64,000 nucleotides of DNA, taken from Tenuifilum thalassicum. Lineage in GTDB: Bacteria; Bacteroidota; Bacteroidia; Bacteroidales; Tenuifilaceae. Made by a program: the position numbers and the translations under genes. The DNA lies in NCBI RefSeq assembly GCF_013265555.1, contig NZ_CP041345.1, positions 62,001 to 126,000 of the forward strand, given 5' to 3'. Below the pieces are notes generated by a model. The model saw nothing but the letters and a program-made list of their open reading frames with translations, ran no database searches and was not told the origin of the DNA. This document shows, in pieces, positions 1 through 9,270 of this stretch (the stretch's first letter is position 1; the number at the start of each line of letters is the position of its first letter).

Positions 1-55
1 ATTTTCCTATTCCGTTTGTTATAGTAATTTTGACAAACTTTAAAAAATTGAACCC

Positions 56-1444
56 ATGAACTTTGACCTTATAGTAATAGGAAGTGGTCCTGGAGGATAT
101 GTTGCAGCTATCAGGGCAAGTCAGCTAGGAATGAATGTAGCCGTGGTTGAAAAGGAGAACCTTGGCGGTATCTGCTTGAACTGGGGCTGTATTCCTACTA
201 AGGCATTACTAAAGAGTGCACAGGTTTACGAGTATGCCTCGCATGCAGCCGAATACGGTGTGGTTGCAACCGATGTAAAGCCCGATTTTGAGAAGATGAT
301 TTCCCGCAGCCGTGGTGTTGCCGATGCCATGAGCAAGGGCATTCAGTTCCTTTTCAAGAAGAACAAGATTACTGTAATTGAAGGTTTCGGCAAGTTAAAA
401 GATAACCATACCGTTACCGTAAGCGCAGCCGATGGCGCTCAAACCGATTATACGGCAAAACATATTATTCTTGCCACTGGAGCACGTTCGCGTGAGCTAC
501 CCAACCTCAAACAGGATGGGGTTAAGGTTATTGGCTACCGTCAGGCGCTAACACTTCCCAAGCAACCTGCCTCAATGGTGGTTGTTGGTTCAGGCGCAAT
601 CGGTAGTGAATTTGCTTACTTCTACAATGCCATAGGAACAAAGGTGACACTGGTTGAGTACATGCCCAACATCGTTCCGCTTGAAGATGAGGAGGTGAGT
701 AAAACACTGGAACGTGCCTTTAAGAAGGCTGGGATCACAGTAAAAACACAAGCATCGGTTGAGTCGGTTGATACTTCGGGTGAGCTTTGCAAGGTTACCA
801 TTCAAACCAAAAAGGGAACCGAGGAGGTGGAAGCCGAAGTGGTACTATCCGCTGTGGGAATCACACCCAATCTTGAGGGTATCGGAATAGAAGAGCTAGG
901 AATTGAGCTGGAAAAGGGGAAAGTAAAGGTTGATGAGTTCTATCGAACTAACGTTGAGGGTGTTTGTGCCATTGGCGATATTGTTCCTGGTCCGGCTTTG
1001 GCCCACGCAGCTTCGGCCGAGGGTATAGTTTGTGTTGAAAAGATTGCCGGCCTTGACCCTCAACCTGTAAATTACAAGAATATTCCTGGTTGTACCTATA
1101 CCACCCCCGAGGTATCGAGTGTAGGTATGAGCGAAAAAGCAGCAGTTGAAGCTGGTTACGAAATCAAGGTGGGTAAATTCCCATTTACAGCTTCGGGCAA
1201 GGCAACCGCCGCAGGAAATCGCGATGGTTTTGTTAAGCTTATTTTTGATGCCAAGTACGGGGAGCTTCTTGGAGCGCACATGGTAGGAGGCAATGTTACC
1301 GAAATGATTGCAGAACTTGTAGTTGCACGAAACCTTGAAACTACAGGACACGAGCTGATAAAGAGCATTCATCCTCATCCAACCATGAGCGAGGCAATCA
1401 TGGAAGCAGCTGCCGCTGCATATGGCGAGGCCATTCACATATAA
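56..1444 (+). CDS. lpdA: Dihydrolipoyl dehydrogenase (E3)
   Basis: FAD-dependent pyridine-nucleotide disulfide oxidoreductase, the E3 subunit that reoxidises lipoamide in 2-oxoacid dehydrogenase complexes or the glycine cleavage system. The 462-aa length is normal for the family. An N-terminal FAD-binding GSGPGG motif lies near residues 9-14, the redox-active disulfide is C40/C45 in GGICLNWGCIPTK, a second Rossmann motif (VVGSGAIGSEFA) follows near residue 180, and the C-terminal HPHPTMSEA segment carries the catalytic His. The ATG at 56 is preceded by AT-rich sequence; a TAATTTTG at 25-32 resembles a Bacteroidota -7 box, but no clear -33 box is seen. No E1 or E2 gene is visible, so the partner complex cannot be named. 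A terminator follows directly. Confidence 0.96.
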   Translation: MNFDLIVIGSGPGGYVAAIRASQLGMNVAVVEKENLGGICLNWGCIPTKALLKSAQVYEYASHAAEYGVVATDVKPDFEKMISRSRGVADAMSKGIQFLFKKNKITVIEGFGKLKDNHTVTVSAADGAQTDYTAKHIILATGARSRELPNLKQDGVKVIGYRQALTLPKQPASMVVVGSGAIGSEFAYFYNAIGTKVTLVEYMPNIVPLEDEEVSKTLERAFKKAGITVKTQASVESVDTSGELCKVTIQTKKGTEEVEAEVVLSAVGITPNLEGIGIEELGIELEKGKVKVDEFYRTNVEGVCAIGDIVPGPALAHAASAEGIVCVEKIAGLDPQPVNYKNIPGCTYTTPEVSSVGMSEKAAVEAGYEIKVGKFPFTASGKATAAGNRDGFVKLIFDAKYGELLGAHMVGGNVTEMIAELVVARNLETTGHELIKSIHPHPTMSEAIMEAAAAAYGEAIHI

Positions 1445-1475
1445 TGTAAAGTATCAAACTATAGAATAAAGAAAG

Positions 1476-1499
1476 ACCGCCCATCGAGGCGGTTTTTTA
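1476..1499 (+). terminator. Rho-independent terminator after lpdA
   Basis: A perfect 6-bp stem (ACCGCC at 1476-1481, GGCGGT at 1488-1493) with a 6-nt loop is followed by a T run. It separates lpdA from the convergent small gene ending at 1500. Confidence 0.85.
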
Positions 1500-1724
1500 T
1501 TACGAGAATCTTCGCTTATTTTCCATAAACGTTTTATGCCTTTGTGACTTCCTCGATTTTAACAAAAAGTAAATTACGGGCCCTAGAATAGGAGGGAAAA
1601 AGGCTAGCACAACAATTATTGGTGCTTTTTCTGTTTTAAGACTTCGTAAAACATCAATAAAAGTAAATAGGTGCAATCCGATAACAAGGACATACCCAAC
1701 CAGTTGAATATCAATATTCCACAT
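1500..1724 (-). CDS. Small PLDc_N-like membrane protein
   Basis: 74-aa protein starting at the ATG complementary to 1722-1724. The reading frame stays open upstream to 1850, but that part is intergenic repeat sequence and is excluded. Two hydrophobic helices are visible (about residues 5-23 and 33-52), joined by a short charged loop, followed by a basic tail ending in KRRFS. The spacing and the second-helix pattern (AFFPPILGPVIYFLL) match the PLDc_N / phospholipase D-nuclease N-terminal domain found as small stand-alone membrane proteins in Bacteroidota. No catalytic domain is attached and its role is unknown. It converges on lpdA. Confidence 0.6.
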   Translation of the reverse strand: MWNIDIQLVGYVLVIGLHLFTFIDVLRSLKTEKAPIIVVLAFFPPILGPVIYFLLKSRKSQRHKTFMENKRRFS

Positions 1725-1907
1725 AGCAAAAATTTTAGATAGATAATTTATTGTAAAGTTACAAAAAGAATTTGAGGAAGTTAAAGGAATGATTCGGAAT
1801 GTCTCGGAAATAATCGGGAGCCTTTGTAATGCCGAGCGTAGTAGAGGCATCTCTTCCTGAAGAATATGAGGAAGTTAAAAGAAGTTAGAGGAATTTAAAG
1901 GAATGAC

Positions 1908-2030
1908 TCGGAAGATTTGATTGACCATATTTGTTTTCACCCCTGTTTGACTCTGTGCATTTCTCTGCGTATCTCTGTGGTATAATAAATAAAATGCAGA
2001 TAATCCAAACTAACATTTTATCGTTTAACG
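1908..2030 (+). repeat. Direct repeat copy 1 (~123 bp)
   Basis: Runs from CGGAAGATTTGATTGACC to the TAACATTTTATCGTTTAAC region and is nearly identical to 2561-2684, about 650 bp downstream in the same orientation. Confidence 0.85.
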
Positions 2031-2560
2031 TTTAACGAAATCCGCCTTTTAACCTTATCCTTTATCCTTTGATTTTTATCCTTTATCCTTTAACCATGTA
2101 TTGTCATGCTGAGCTTGTCGAAGCATCTCTTCCTGAAGAATTTGAGGAAGTTAAAAGAAGTTAGAGGAATTTAAAGGAATGACTCGGAACGATTCGGAAT
2201 TAATCGGAAAAAATCGGAAGTTCAAGTGACAATTCTTGAATCTTGAATCTGAAATCTTGAATTATTGTCATGCTGAGCTTGTCGAAGCATCTCTTCTTGA
2301 GGAATATGAGGAAAGTAAACGAAGTTAGAAGAAGTTAGATGAATGATACGGAATGAGTCGGAAATATTCTGAAGGAATCGGAAATTCATTCGACAATTTT
2401 TGAATCTTGAATCCGTCTTAGCCGGACAATTCTGAAATCTTGAATAATTGTCATGCTGAGCCTGTCGAAGCCACTTTTTTCCAAAGAATATGAGGAAGTA
2501 AAAGGATTTTAGAGGAATTTAAAGGAATGACTCGGAACGATTCGAAAATATTCGGGATGA

Positions 2561-2684
2561 ATCGGAAGATTTGATTGACCATATTTGTTTTCACCCCTGT
2601 TTGCCTCTGTGCATTTCTCTGTGTATCTCTGTGGTATAATAAATAAAATGCAGATAATCCAAACTAACATCATATCGTTTAACT
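2561..2684 (+). repeat. Direct repeat copy 2 (~124 bp)
   Basis: Second copy of the 1908-2030 unit, differing at only a few bases (for example GACTCTG/GCCTCTG and CTGCGTATC/CTGTGTATC). The remainder of the spacer (2881-3098) is AT-rich upstream sequence of dnaG without a recognised element. Confidence 0.85.
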
Positions 2685-3098
2685 TTTAACAACTAACTAT
2701 TAACCATTAACGCTTAATGTTTAACGCCTTCTAACCGTCTTCGCCAGATAAGTATGAAATCTTGAATTATTGTCATGCCAAGCGTAGTCGAGGCATCTCT
2801 TCTTGAAGAATATGAGGATGTTAGAGGAACAAATCGGAAATATTCGGAATGATTTCGAAGGTCAGCATGTGGCATCCTAATTAGCAAATTTGTCCTATAG
2901 TTCCTAGCTAGTCATTTAATATTATCCAGCCAATAAGGGGTAAGGATTCGGTAATAGACTTACATCACCTTCTGAAAAAGTTACTAACATTTTTGGAAAA
3001 TAACTTCATGGGAGCTGTTTATAAACCCTTTTAAAAACATTATCACATAAAATCAACTTACACTATCTTTACAAAAAAATTGAGGAGTAGCTTTGGGA

Positions 3099-5039
3099 AT
3101 GATAGACCAGCATACCGTTGATAGAATAATTGCTGCAGCCGATATTGTTGAGGTTGTAAAGGAGTATGTTACTCTTCGTAGGAGCGGAACAAACTATTTA
3201 GGACTATGTCCCTTCCACAACGAAAAAACGCCTTCGTTCAGCGTTAGCCAATCGAAAGGGATATTTAAGTGCTTTGGCTGTGGCAAGGGTGGCAATGTGG
3301 TGAATTTTATCATGGAACATGAGAGGCTAAACTATGTTGAGGCCCTCAAGTTCCTTGCTAAGAAGTATAACATTGAGGTAGAGGAAAAGGAGGTTACACC
3401 AGAGGAGCTGCAAAAGCGCAATGAGCGGGAGAGTTTAATGGTAATAAACTCCTATGCTCAGCGCTACTTTACCGATATGCTTCATAAACATTCCGATGGC
3501 AAAACCATCGCCATGGCCTACTTTCGCGAACGGGGTTTAAAGGATCACATTATAGAGAAATTTCAGCTTGGCTACTGCCTCGACCAGCGCGATGCTTTTA
3601 CTCAAAGCGCCCTACGCGATGGGTATAACCTCGATTACCTAGTAAAAACTGGGCTTACCATCAGGCGCGAAGATGGTACAATCTTCGATAGGTTTGCCGG
3701 AAGGGTTATGTTTCCTATTCATAGCATTAGCGGAAGGGTGATTGGTTTTGGCGGAAGAACTTTAAAAACCGATAAAAAGGTTGCCAAATACCTGAACAGC
3801 CCCGAGAGTGAGGTGTACCATAAAAGCGAGATTCTATATGGCATTTTTCATGCCAAAAAGGCAATAACACAGGAGAATAAATGCTTTTTGGTTGAAGGTT
3901 ATACCGATGTAATATCTCTTCATCAGGCTGGAATTGAGAATGTGGTGGCAAGTTCGGGAACCTCGCTCACGCAGGATCAGATAAAGCTAATAAAACGATT
4001 CACCCCAAACGTTACCGTACTATACGATGGCGATGCTGCCGGGATTAAGGCTTCGTTAAGGGGAATCGATATGATTTTAGAAGAGGGGCTTAACGTTAAG
4101 GTGGTTCTTATGCCCGAAGGTGAAGACCCCGATAGTTTTGCACGCACACACAGCGCTTCGGAGGTACTTGAGTACATCAAAGAAAACGAAACCGATTTCA
4201 TCAAGTTTAAAACCCGCTTGCTACTCGATGATTCAAAAAACGATCCCATAAAGCAAGCAGGGCTAATTACCGATATCGTACGTTCCATAAGCGCTATACC
4301 CGAACAGGTTACACGCGCGGTTTACATTAAGGAGTGTTCACGATTACTGGATATAGGCGAGGAGGTTCTTTACTCTGAGGTTGGGAAAATCCGAAGAAAA
4401 CGTATGGAGCAGCTACTCCAACGTGAACGAAACCAACCCGTTAAGGAACATGAAACCCCCAAAATCCCTTCTTACGTTAAAGGCATAATATGCGAGGAGC
4501 AGGAGCGTGAAATCGTAAAATATCTATTAACATACGGGAATCAAGTACTCTTTACCCATGTAGATGAGGAAACCGAGGAGGAAATAACTATTACCGTTGC
4601 ACAATACATTATTGAAGAGATTCTTAACGATGATCTTGAATTCCAAAATCTAACCTACAAGAAACTTTTTGATGAATATATCAGGCTAATGGAAATACAC
4701 TCCGAGGTTGATAATAGACACTTTATTAACCACATGGATCCTGAAGTAAGCCAGCTTGCTGTTGACTTGCTCACAGAGAAGTATGTTCTTAGCCGGATTT
4801 GGGAAAAGAATAATGCTGAAGTTGCTGAGGCTCCAAATTTTCTAGAAGACGCCATACCCAAAGCAATTCAGGTTTATAAAAGCAAAGTTCTTAAAATGGC
4901 TATCAATAATTTGAACGAAGAGTTGCAAAACCTAAAACCCGATCAGGTTGAAGAAACAAATCATATTCTTTTTAAGCTAAGGGAGCTTTACGCACTAATA
5001 AATAACATGTCGAAAGATTTGGATAGGGTAGTGTTATGA
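3099..5039 (+). CDS. dnaG: DNA primase
   Basis: Synthesises RNA primers at the replication fork. From the ATG at 3099 the protein is 646 aa and begins MIDQHTVDRI, the usual DnaG start. A TTG two codons upstream (3093) could also serve, and a GGAG at 3084-3087 is better spaced for it. Domains in order: CHC2 zinc finger with C37, H40, C58 and C61; the catalytic core with the basic RNAP-like region; the Toprim domain with FLVEGYTDVISL near residue 262 and YDGDAAG near 308; and a C-terminal helicase-binding region that is divergent, as usual. It stands alone, without the rpsU or rpoD neighbours seen in some other phyla. Confidence 0.97.
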   Translation: MIDQHTVDRIIAAADIVEVVKEYVTLRRSGTNYLGLCPFHNEKTPSFSVSQSKGIFKCFGCGKGGNVVNFIMEHERLNYVEALKFLAKKYNIEVEEKEVTPEELQKRNERESLMVINSYAQRYFTDMLHKHSDGKTIAMAYFRERGLKDHIIEKFQLGYCLDQRDAFTQSALRDGYNLDYLVKTGLTIRREDGTIFDRFAGRVMFPIHSISGRVIGFGGRTLKTDKKVAKYLNSPESEVYHKSEILYGIFHAKKAITQENKCFLVEGYTDVISLHQAGIENVVASSGTSLTQDQIKLIKRFTPNVTVLYDGDAAGIKASLRGIDMILEEGLNVKVVLMPEGEDPDSFARTHSASEVLEYIKENETDFIKFKTRLLLDDSKNDPIKQAGLITDIVRSISAIPEQVTRAVYIKECSRLLDIGEEVLYSEVGKIRRKRMEQLLQRERNQPVKEHETPKIPSYVKGIICEEQEREIVKYLLTYGNQVLFTHVDEETEEEITITVAQYIIEEILNDDLEFQNLTYKKLFDEYIRLMEIHSEVDNRHFINHMDPEVSQLAVDLLTEKYVLSRIWEKNNAEVAEAPNFLEDAIPKAIQVYKSKVLKMAINNLNEELQNLKPDQVEETNHILFKLRELYALINNMSKDLDRVVL

Positions 5040-5266
5040 TTTTCATTATAACTTAGCCTCAGCTCTGTTTTGAGTTTAATATCCTTATTGGATTTATTGA
5101 AATTAAAATGATGTAAGTAGCGGTCGTTTTTTCCCTTATATCATCGTTTACTTGTTGTTTTTTCGTAATTTTACCCAAAAGATTTTTTATTGAGTCTTGT
5201 TAAACGTTTACATTTAAGAAGCCTCAAACTATAAGTTGAAATTATAAACCATTAAATTAACATACC

Positions 5267-6082
5267 ATGAAAATCAACACCAACACCCTAAAGGTTCTAT
5301 CCATTGCTTTTTTGTCGGCAATGATGATGGTAAGCTGCGGAAACAAGCAGGCAAAACAAGCCGAAGAGCTTGAGACCGAAACAAAAGAACAAGCCTTCGA
5401 GGAGGTAACTAACTACCCAATTCCTACCTCGTTTGAAGTTATTCAGATGATTAATAAAGCGGGAGCTAGCTTTATTATTGGCATTTGTAATCCAGTTGAT
5501 AATGTAGGTAAGTACATAACAGAAAAGGATATGGCCATTAATCTTGGTATTTATGGAGCCGATTTAGCCTACTCAACCACCTACCAGATGAAACAAGAGA
5601 CTTTGAATTATCTGAAAGTATCAAAAGATCTTGTAGAAAAACTTAATATCAGCGCTGGATTTACGCCAGAACTAGCTAAAAAAGTAGAGGAAAACCTTGA
5701 GAATAAGGATTCGCTAATACTTACTATTACCAACTCATTCTATGAGACTTACCGTTACTTGGTTGAGAATGAAAAAGAGAGCCTTTCTCTTCTTGTTGTT
5801 GCAGGTAGCTGGATTGAAGGAGTATATATTACAACTCAAATAGCTTATACAAGCAGGGATAATACTGAATTCATAAAAATACTTGCCAACCAAAAAGCTC
5901 CTTTAATGAAGCTTATGGAGCTAATGGAGCCTCGTAAAGATGTTCCAGAGGTTAAGGAACTTATGGATAAATTAGCGCCCGTTCAAGAGGTTTATAATCA
6001 AATTGAAGGCGAGAATATTACCAACGAGCAATTTGAAAAGCTAATGGAGGTCATTACATCTGTTAGAGAATCATTAGTTTAA
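5267..6082 (+). CDS. Predicted lipoprotein of unknown function
   Basis: 271 aa. The N-terminus is a lipoprotein signal peptide: basic and polar start, hydrophobic core (VLSIAFLSAMMM), then lipobox MVSC with the lipidated cysteine at C24. A charged linker rich in Glu, Lys and Gln follows (residues 28-45). The rest is predicted alpha-helical with no motif I recognise, and is probably periplasmic or outer-membrane-anchored. It is a single-gene unit: about 225 bp of gene-free AT-rich sequence precedes it and a terminator follows. Function not assigned. Confidence 0.8.
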   Translation: MKINTNTLKVLSIAFLSAMMMVSCGNKQAKQAEELETETKEQAFEEVTNYPIPTSFEVIQMINKAGASFIIGICNPVDNVGKYITEKDMAINLGIYGADLAYSTTYQMKQETLNYLKVSKDLVEKLNISAGFTPELAKKVEENLENKDSLILTITNSFYETYRYLVENEKESLSLLVVAGSWIEGVYITTQIAYTSRDNTEFIKILANQKAPLMKLMELMEPRKDVPEVKELMDKLAPVQEVYNQIEGENITNEQFEKLMEVITSVRESLV

Positions 6083-6106
6083 AAATTACCGTTAACTTAT
6101 CTATTT

Positions 6107-6140
6107 AAAAAGGGTGTCTATATGATAGATGCCCTTTTTT
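6107..6140 (+). terminator. Rho-independent terminator after lipoprotein gene
   Basis: AAAAAGGGTGTCTA pairs with TAGATGCCCTTTTT across a TATGA loop, including two G-U pairs. The A-run/T-run arms allow it to act on either strand. Confidence 0.75.
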
Positions 6141-6228
6141 ATATAACAACCTTAACAAAAACAATTCAATATTCATTTTATTGTAACTTTTAGGCCTGAA
6201 AAGCATCTAAGAGTAAAAACTAATTCAA

Positions 6229-9200
6229 TTGGATAAAACGACAGCTACAGAATTTGTTAATATTTTAGCTGATTTAGCTCAAAATGAATGGGATATTGAG
6301 CAATGTGAATATGTAATCTCTGCAATTTTAGATGAAAGCAGCAGTGTAAATTATGAAGACCTTTTAACCGTTTTTCACTCCAAGCTCAAAAGTGATAAAG
6401 AAAAAACTTGTAAAAACCTCACCCTTGAACAGCGAATAGAGATTGCCACGCTATTTTATAAGGCAATAAGACGATTGAAGTTAGACGATAGCAATGTGGT
6501 TCAAATTTGGAACGCATTGGGAGTAACGATTGATGAGGCTGTTTGTTTGTACCAGCTGCTCACATTTGAGTTATCGGCAAAGGTAGATATTGCTGAACTA
6601 ATTGCACAACAACCTAATAAATTTGATAAGAGCATAAGTGAAAATAATTGTCGAATTATCTATATAGAAAGTCCCAAAGTGGGAGTTAAGGATAACATTA
6701 TAAACGAATCATACTTTCAGCAAGGGTTTGAAGGGCAGTTAGTGTTGGTTTTCTTTCCAAAAATTGCGAGCTATCTGTGTCGATATGTTGGACCCAACAA
6801 CCTTCTTGTTGATGATGAATCGGTTTTACCTAATTCATGCTTCTTTTTCCGACCAGGTTCTTCATTAACCACCAAAAACAACATTACATTTAGATATGAT
6901 GATATTAATAGAATTAGACTAAAAATAGGAGGTATTCAGCCTTTACAGCTAGCAGTTGATGAGCTTGAGTTTTCCTTTGCCGATAGCAACCAGGGGATAA
7001 AAAAATTTTCAACTGTCGAGGAGTCGGGGCGAATTGTCGGAATCCTTGGAGGGAGTGGTGTTGGTAAATCAACATTGCTTAACCTATTAGCAGGAAAGCT
7101 AAATCCTCAGAATGGCCGGGTGCTAATCAACGGGTACGATGTTTATAAAGAGCAGGTTGACCTGATGGGGGTAATCGGTTTTGTCCCCCAGGACGATTTG
7201 CTCATTGAAAACCTTACGGTTTATCAGAACATGTACTACAACGCCCGCTTATGCTTTGGCAATTTTTCCAAGCAGCGAATAAAAGAGATGGTAGAGTATA
7301 CCCTAAAAAGCTTGGATTTATGGGAAGTTAGAAACTTAAGGGTTGGTAGCACTCTCGATAAGGTTATAAGTGGCGGTCAACGTAAGAGGTTAAACATTGG
7401 GCTTGAGCTACTTCGCGAACCAGCCTTACTTTTCCTAGATGAGCCAACAAGTGGACTGTCGTCAAGCGACTCTGCTATGGTGATGAGCTTACTTCGCCAG
7501 CTGGCAGATTCGGGAAAGCTAATAGTTGTAAACATACACCAACCATCGGAACGGCTATTTAGAATGTTCGACAGGCTTTGGGTTTTAGATAAAGGAGGAT
7601 ATCCAGTTTTTGTTGGTTTCCCTGAAGATGCAGTTAAGTACTTTAAAGAAAAATCAGCTAAAACAGGTAGCTACCTGGCTTCAAGCTTACCTAAGCATAG
7701 GTATAATCCCGAAGATATTCTTGATATTCTTGAACAACGTGAGGTTGATAGTGATGGTTCATATACTGCTAAGAGGGTTGTTGCCCCAGAAAAATGGTAC
7801 AAGTATTATTGTGAGGATATAAAACCATTATATCAGACAGAGAAACAAAAGAATCCCCTTCCAAGAAGTAAGTTTCGGCTACCCGATGTTGTTAAGCAGT
7901 TAAAAGTATTCAGTATAAGGAACTTCCTCTCTAAGCTTTCCAATAAGCCATATATCATTTTAAACATTTTAGAGCCAATTTTACTTGGCCTTATATTGTC
8001 GTTCTTTATTAGGTATTCGCCTGGTAGTGAATATGTTTTTGAAGCAAACAAGAATTTACCGGCCTACATTTTTATGAGTGTTATTGTTTCCCTATTTCTA
8101 GGATTAAGTGTAAGCGCCGAAGAAATAATAGGAGACAGGAAGATTCTTGAACGCGAATCGTTTCTGAATTTAAGTCGATTTAGCTATATCAATTCTAAGG
8201 TTCTATATCTTTTTGCCCTTTCTGCCATCCAAACAATTTTATTTTTAGCGGTTAGCTTATCAATAATAGGCATCTATGGGCTAACCTTTAAATATTGGGT
8301 TGTGCTTTTTAGCTCGGCTTGTTTTGCTAATATGCTGGGATTAGTCATTAGCGCAATAATGCGTTCGGTTGTGGCCATTTACATAACCATTCCTTTACTC
8401 TTAGTACCACAAATTCTGCTTAGCGGGACTGTTGTAGATTTCGATAACCTAAATTCAGCTTTAACACGAAGAATATACGTTCCTGTTATTGGAGATATGA
8501 TGACTTCACGTTGGGCATACGAAGCGCTAGCGGTTACACAGTTTATGGATAATAGGTACGAAAGGAATTTTTTCGATGCCGAAATGCAAGTTAGTCAGTC
8601 GGCTTTTAAAGCTTCGCTTCTAATACCTCGGTTACAGGTAAAATTGGATGAGAGTATAAGACTATCATCATTAAGCGATAGTAACAGAAACGACATTGCC
8701 CGTCACTTAAAATTTATTGCCAACGAATTAGAAATTCTTGAAAAAAGAGACAATATTCCCCAGTTTGAGCTAATTAAAGATCTAAAAATTGGAAACCTTA
8801 ACGATCAGGTGGCTTCCGAATTAAGTGGTTACTTGCTTTATATCAAAAAGGTGTTTCAGCAGAATTTGCAAAAGGCAACGGGAAAAAGAGATAGCATCTA
8901 TGAAAGCCTAAAGGAAGAGTTAGGTGAGAAAGGTATCTATAAGTTAAAACAGAATTATCACAATAAGGCTTTGTCCGATTGGGTTTTACGTAATAACGAA
9001 GTTGCCAAATATTTAGAAACGGATGAGAGGTTAATACAAAAGGCCGAACCTATTTTTATGTTACCCGATCACCCATTTGGTCGGTCACATTTTTATGCCC
9101 CATACAAGTATTTTAATGGCCAGTATGTTAAAACCATTTGGTTCAACGTGATTGCCATATGGTTGTTTACAATATTTCTGTATACTATTCTAAATCTCTT

Positions 9201-9270
9201 TATACTAAACAAAAAAACCGGCAAGGCGCCGGTTTTGAAAAATGCTATAATGAAATTTATTCAACGCTAG
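6229..9270 (+). CDS. ABCG-like ABC transporter, fused ATPase and permease
   Basis: 1013-aa inner-membrane ABC protein. Residues 1-130 are a helical N-terminal region, possibly TerB-like. Residues about 140-235 form a beta-rich domain, perhaps FHA-like. The ATPase follows: Walker A GGSGVGKST at 274-282, Q-loop FVPQDD near 318-323, signature SGGQRKR at 381-387, Walker B LFLDEP at 401-406, and H-loop NIHQPS near 437. The ABC-2 permease begins near residue 565 with about six membrane helices; a large extracytoplasmic or loop insertion (about 770-940) separates the last helix. The half-transporter order (ATPase then permease) is that of ABCG exporters. The start is TTG at 6229; no in-frame ATG lies nearby. 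Substrate unknown. Its 3' end overlaps the convergent gene by 14 bp. Confidence 0.85.
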   Translation: MDKTTATEFVNILADLAQNEWDIEQCEYVISAILDESSSVNYEDLLTVFHSKLKSDKEKTCKNLTLEQRIEIATLFYKAIRRLKLDDSNVVQIWNALGVTIDEAVCLYQLLTFELSAKVDIAELIAQQPNKFDKSISENNCRIIYIESPKVGVKDNIINESYFQQGFEGQLVLVFFPKIASYLCRYVGPNNLLVDDESVLPNSCFFFRPGSSLTTKNNITFRYDDINRIRLKIGGIQPLQLAVDELEFSFADSNQGIKKFSTVEESGRIVGILGGSGVGKSTLLNLLAGKLNPQNGRVLINGYDVYKEQVDLMGVIGFVPQDDLLIENLTVYQNMYYNARLCFGNFSKQRIKEMVEYTLKSLDLWEVRNLRVGSTLDKVISGGQRKRLNIGLELLREPALLFLDEPTSGLSSSDSAMVMSLLRQLADSGKLIVVNIHQPSERLFRMFDRLWVLDKGGYPVFVGFPEDAVKYFKEKSAKTGSYLASSLPKHRYNPEDILDILEQREVDSDGSYTAKRVVAPEKWYKYYCEDIKPLYQTEKQKNPLPRSKFRLPDVVKQLKVFSIRNFLSKLSNKPYIILNILEPILLGLILSFFIRYSPGSEYVFEANKNLPAYIFMSVIVSLFLGLSVSAEEIIGDRKILERESFLNLSRFSYINSKVLYLFALSAIQTILFLAVSLSIIGIYGLTFKYWVVLFSSACFANMLGLVISAIMRSVVAIYITIPLLLVPQILLSGTVVDFDNLNSALTRRIYVPVIGDMMTSRWAYEALAVTQFMDNRYERNFFDAEMQVSQSAFKASLLIPRLQVKLDESIRLSSLSDSNRNDIARHLKFIANELEILEKRDNIPQFELIKDLKIGNLNDQVASELSGYLLYIKKVFQQNLQKATGKRDSIYESLKEELGEKGIYKLKQNYHNKALSDWVLRNNEVAKYLETDERLIQKAEPIFMLPDHPFGRSHFYAPYKYFNGQYVKTIWFNVIAIWLFTIFLYTILNLFILNKKTGKAPVLKNAIMKFIQR
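9210..9236 (-). terminator. Terminator for the Yip1-like gene, inside the ABC gene
   Basis: Perfect 9-bp stem (AAAACCGGC at 9214-9222, GCCGGTTTT at 9228-9236) with a 5-nt loop. Read on the minus strand it is followed by a run of seven T, so it terminates the leftward gene. It lies within the last 20 codons of the rightward ABC gene. Confidence 0.75.

Larger units (their letters stand above)
1725..2880. repeat. Mosaic of dispersed intergenic repeats
   Basis: Gene-free spacer built from repeated modules. Cores of the type TGTCATGCTGAGCTTGTCGA, or the variant with GAGCGTAGTCGAGG, occur near 1831, 2102, 2265, 2448 and 2769. Each is followed by 'AAGAATATGAGGAAGTTA'-like purine-rich text with many CGGAA units. 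These alternate with TTAACGTTTAAC-type tracts and an 'ATCTCTGTGGTATAATA' module. No convincing coding sequence is seen. The same modules recur at 31.2, 37.8, 41.8, 46.8 and 63.9 kb. Confidence 0.85.

Noticed and set aside
1725-1850. N-terminal extension of the PLDc_N-like protein
   Set aside because: The extra 42 codons are dispersed repeat sequence that also appears in unrelated spacers.
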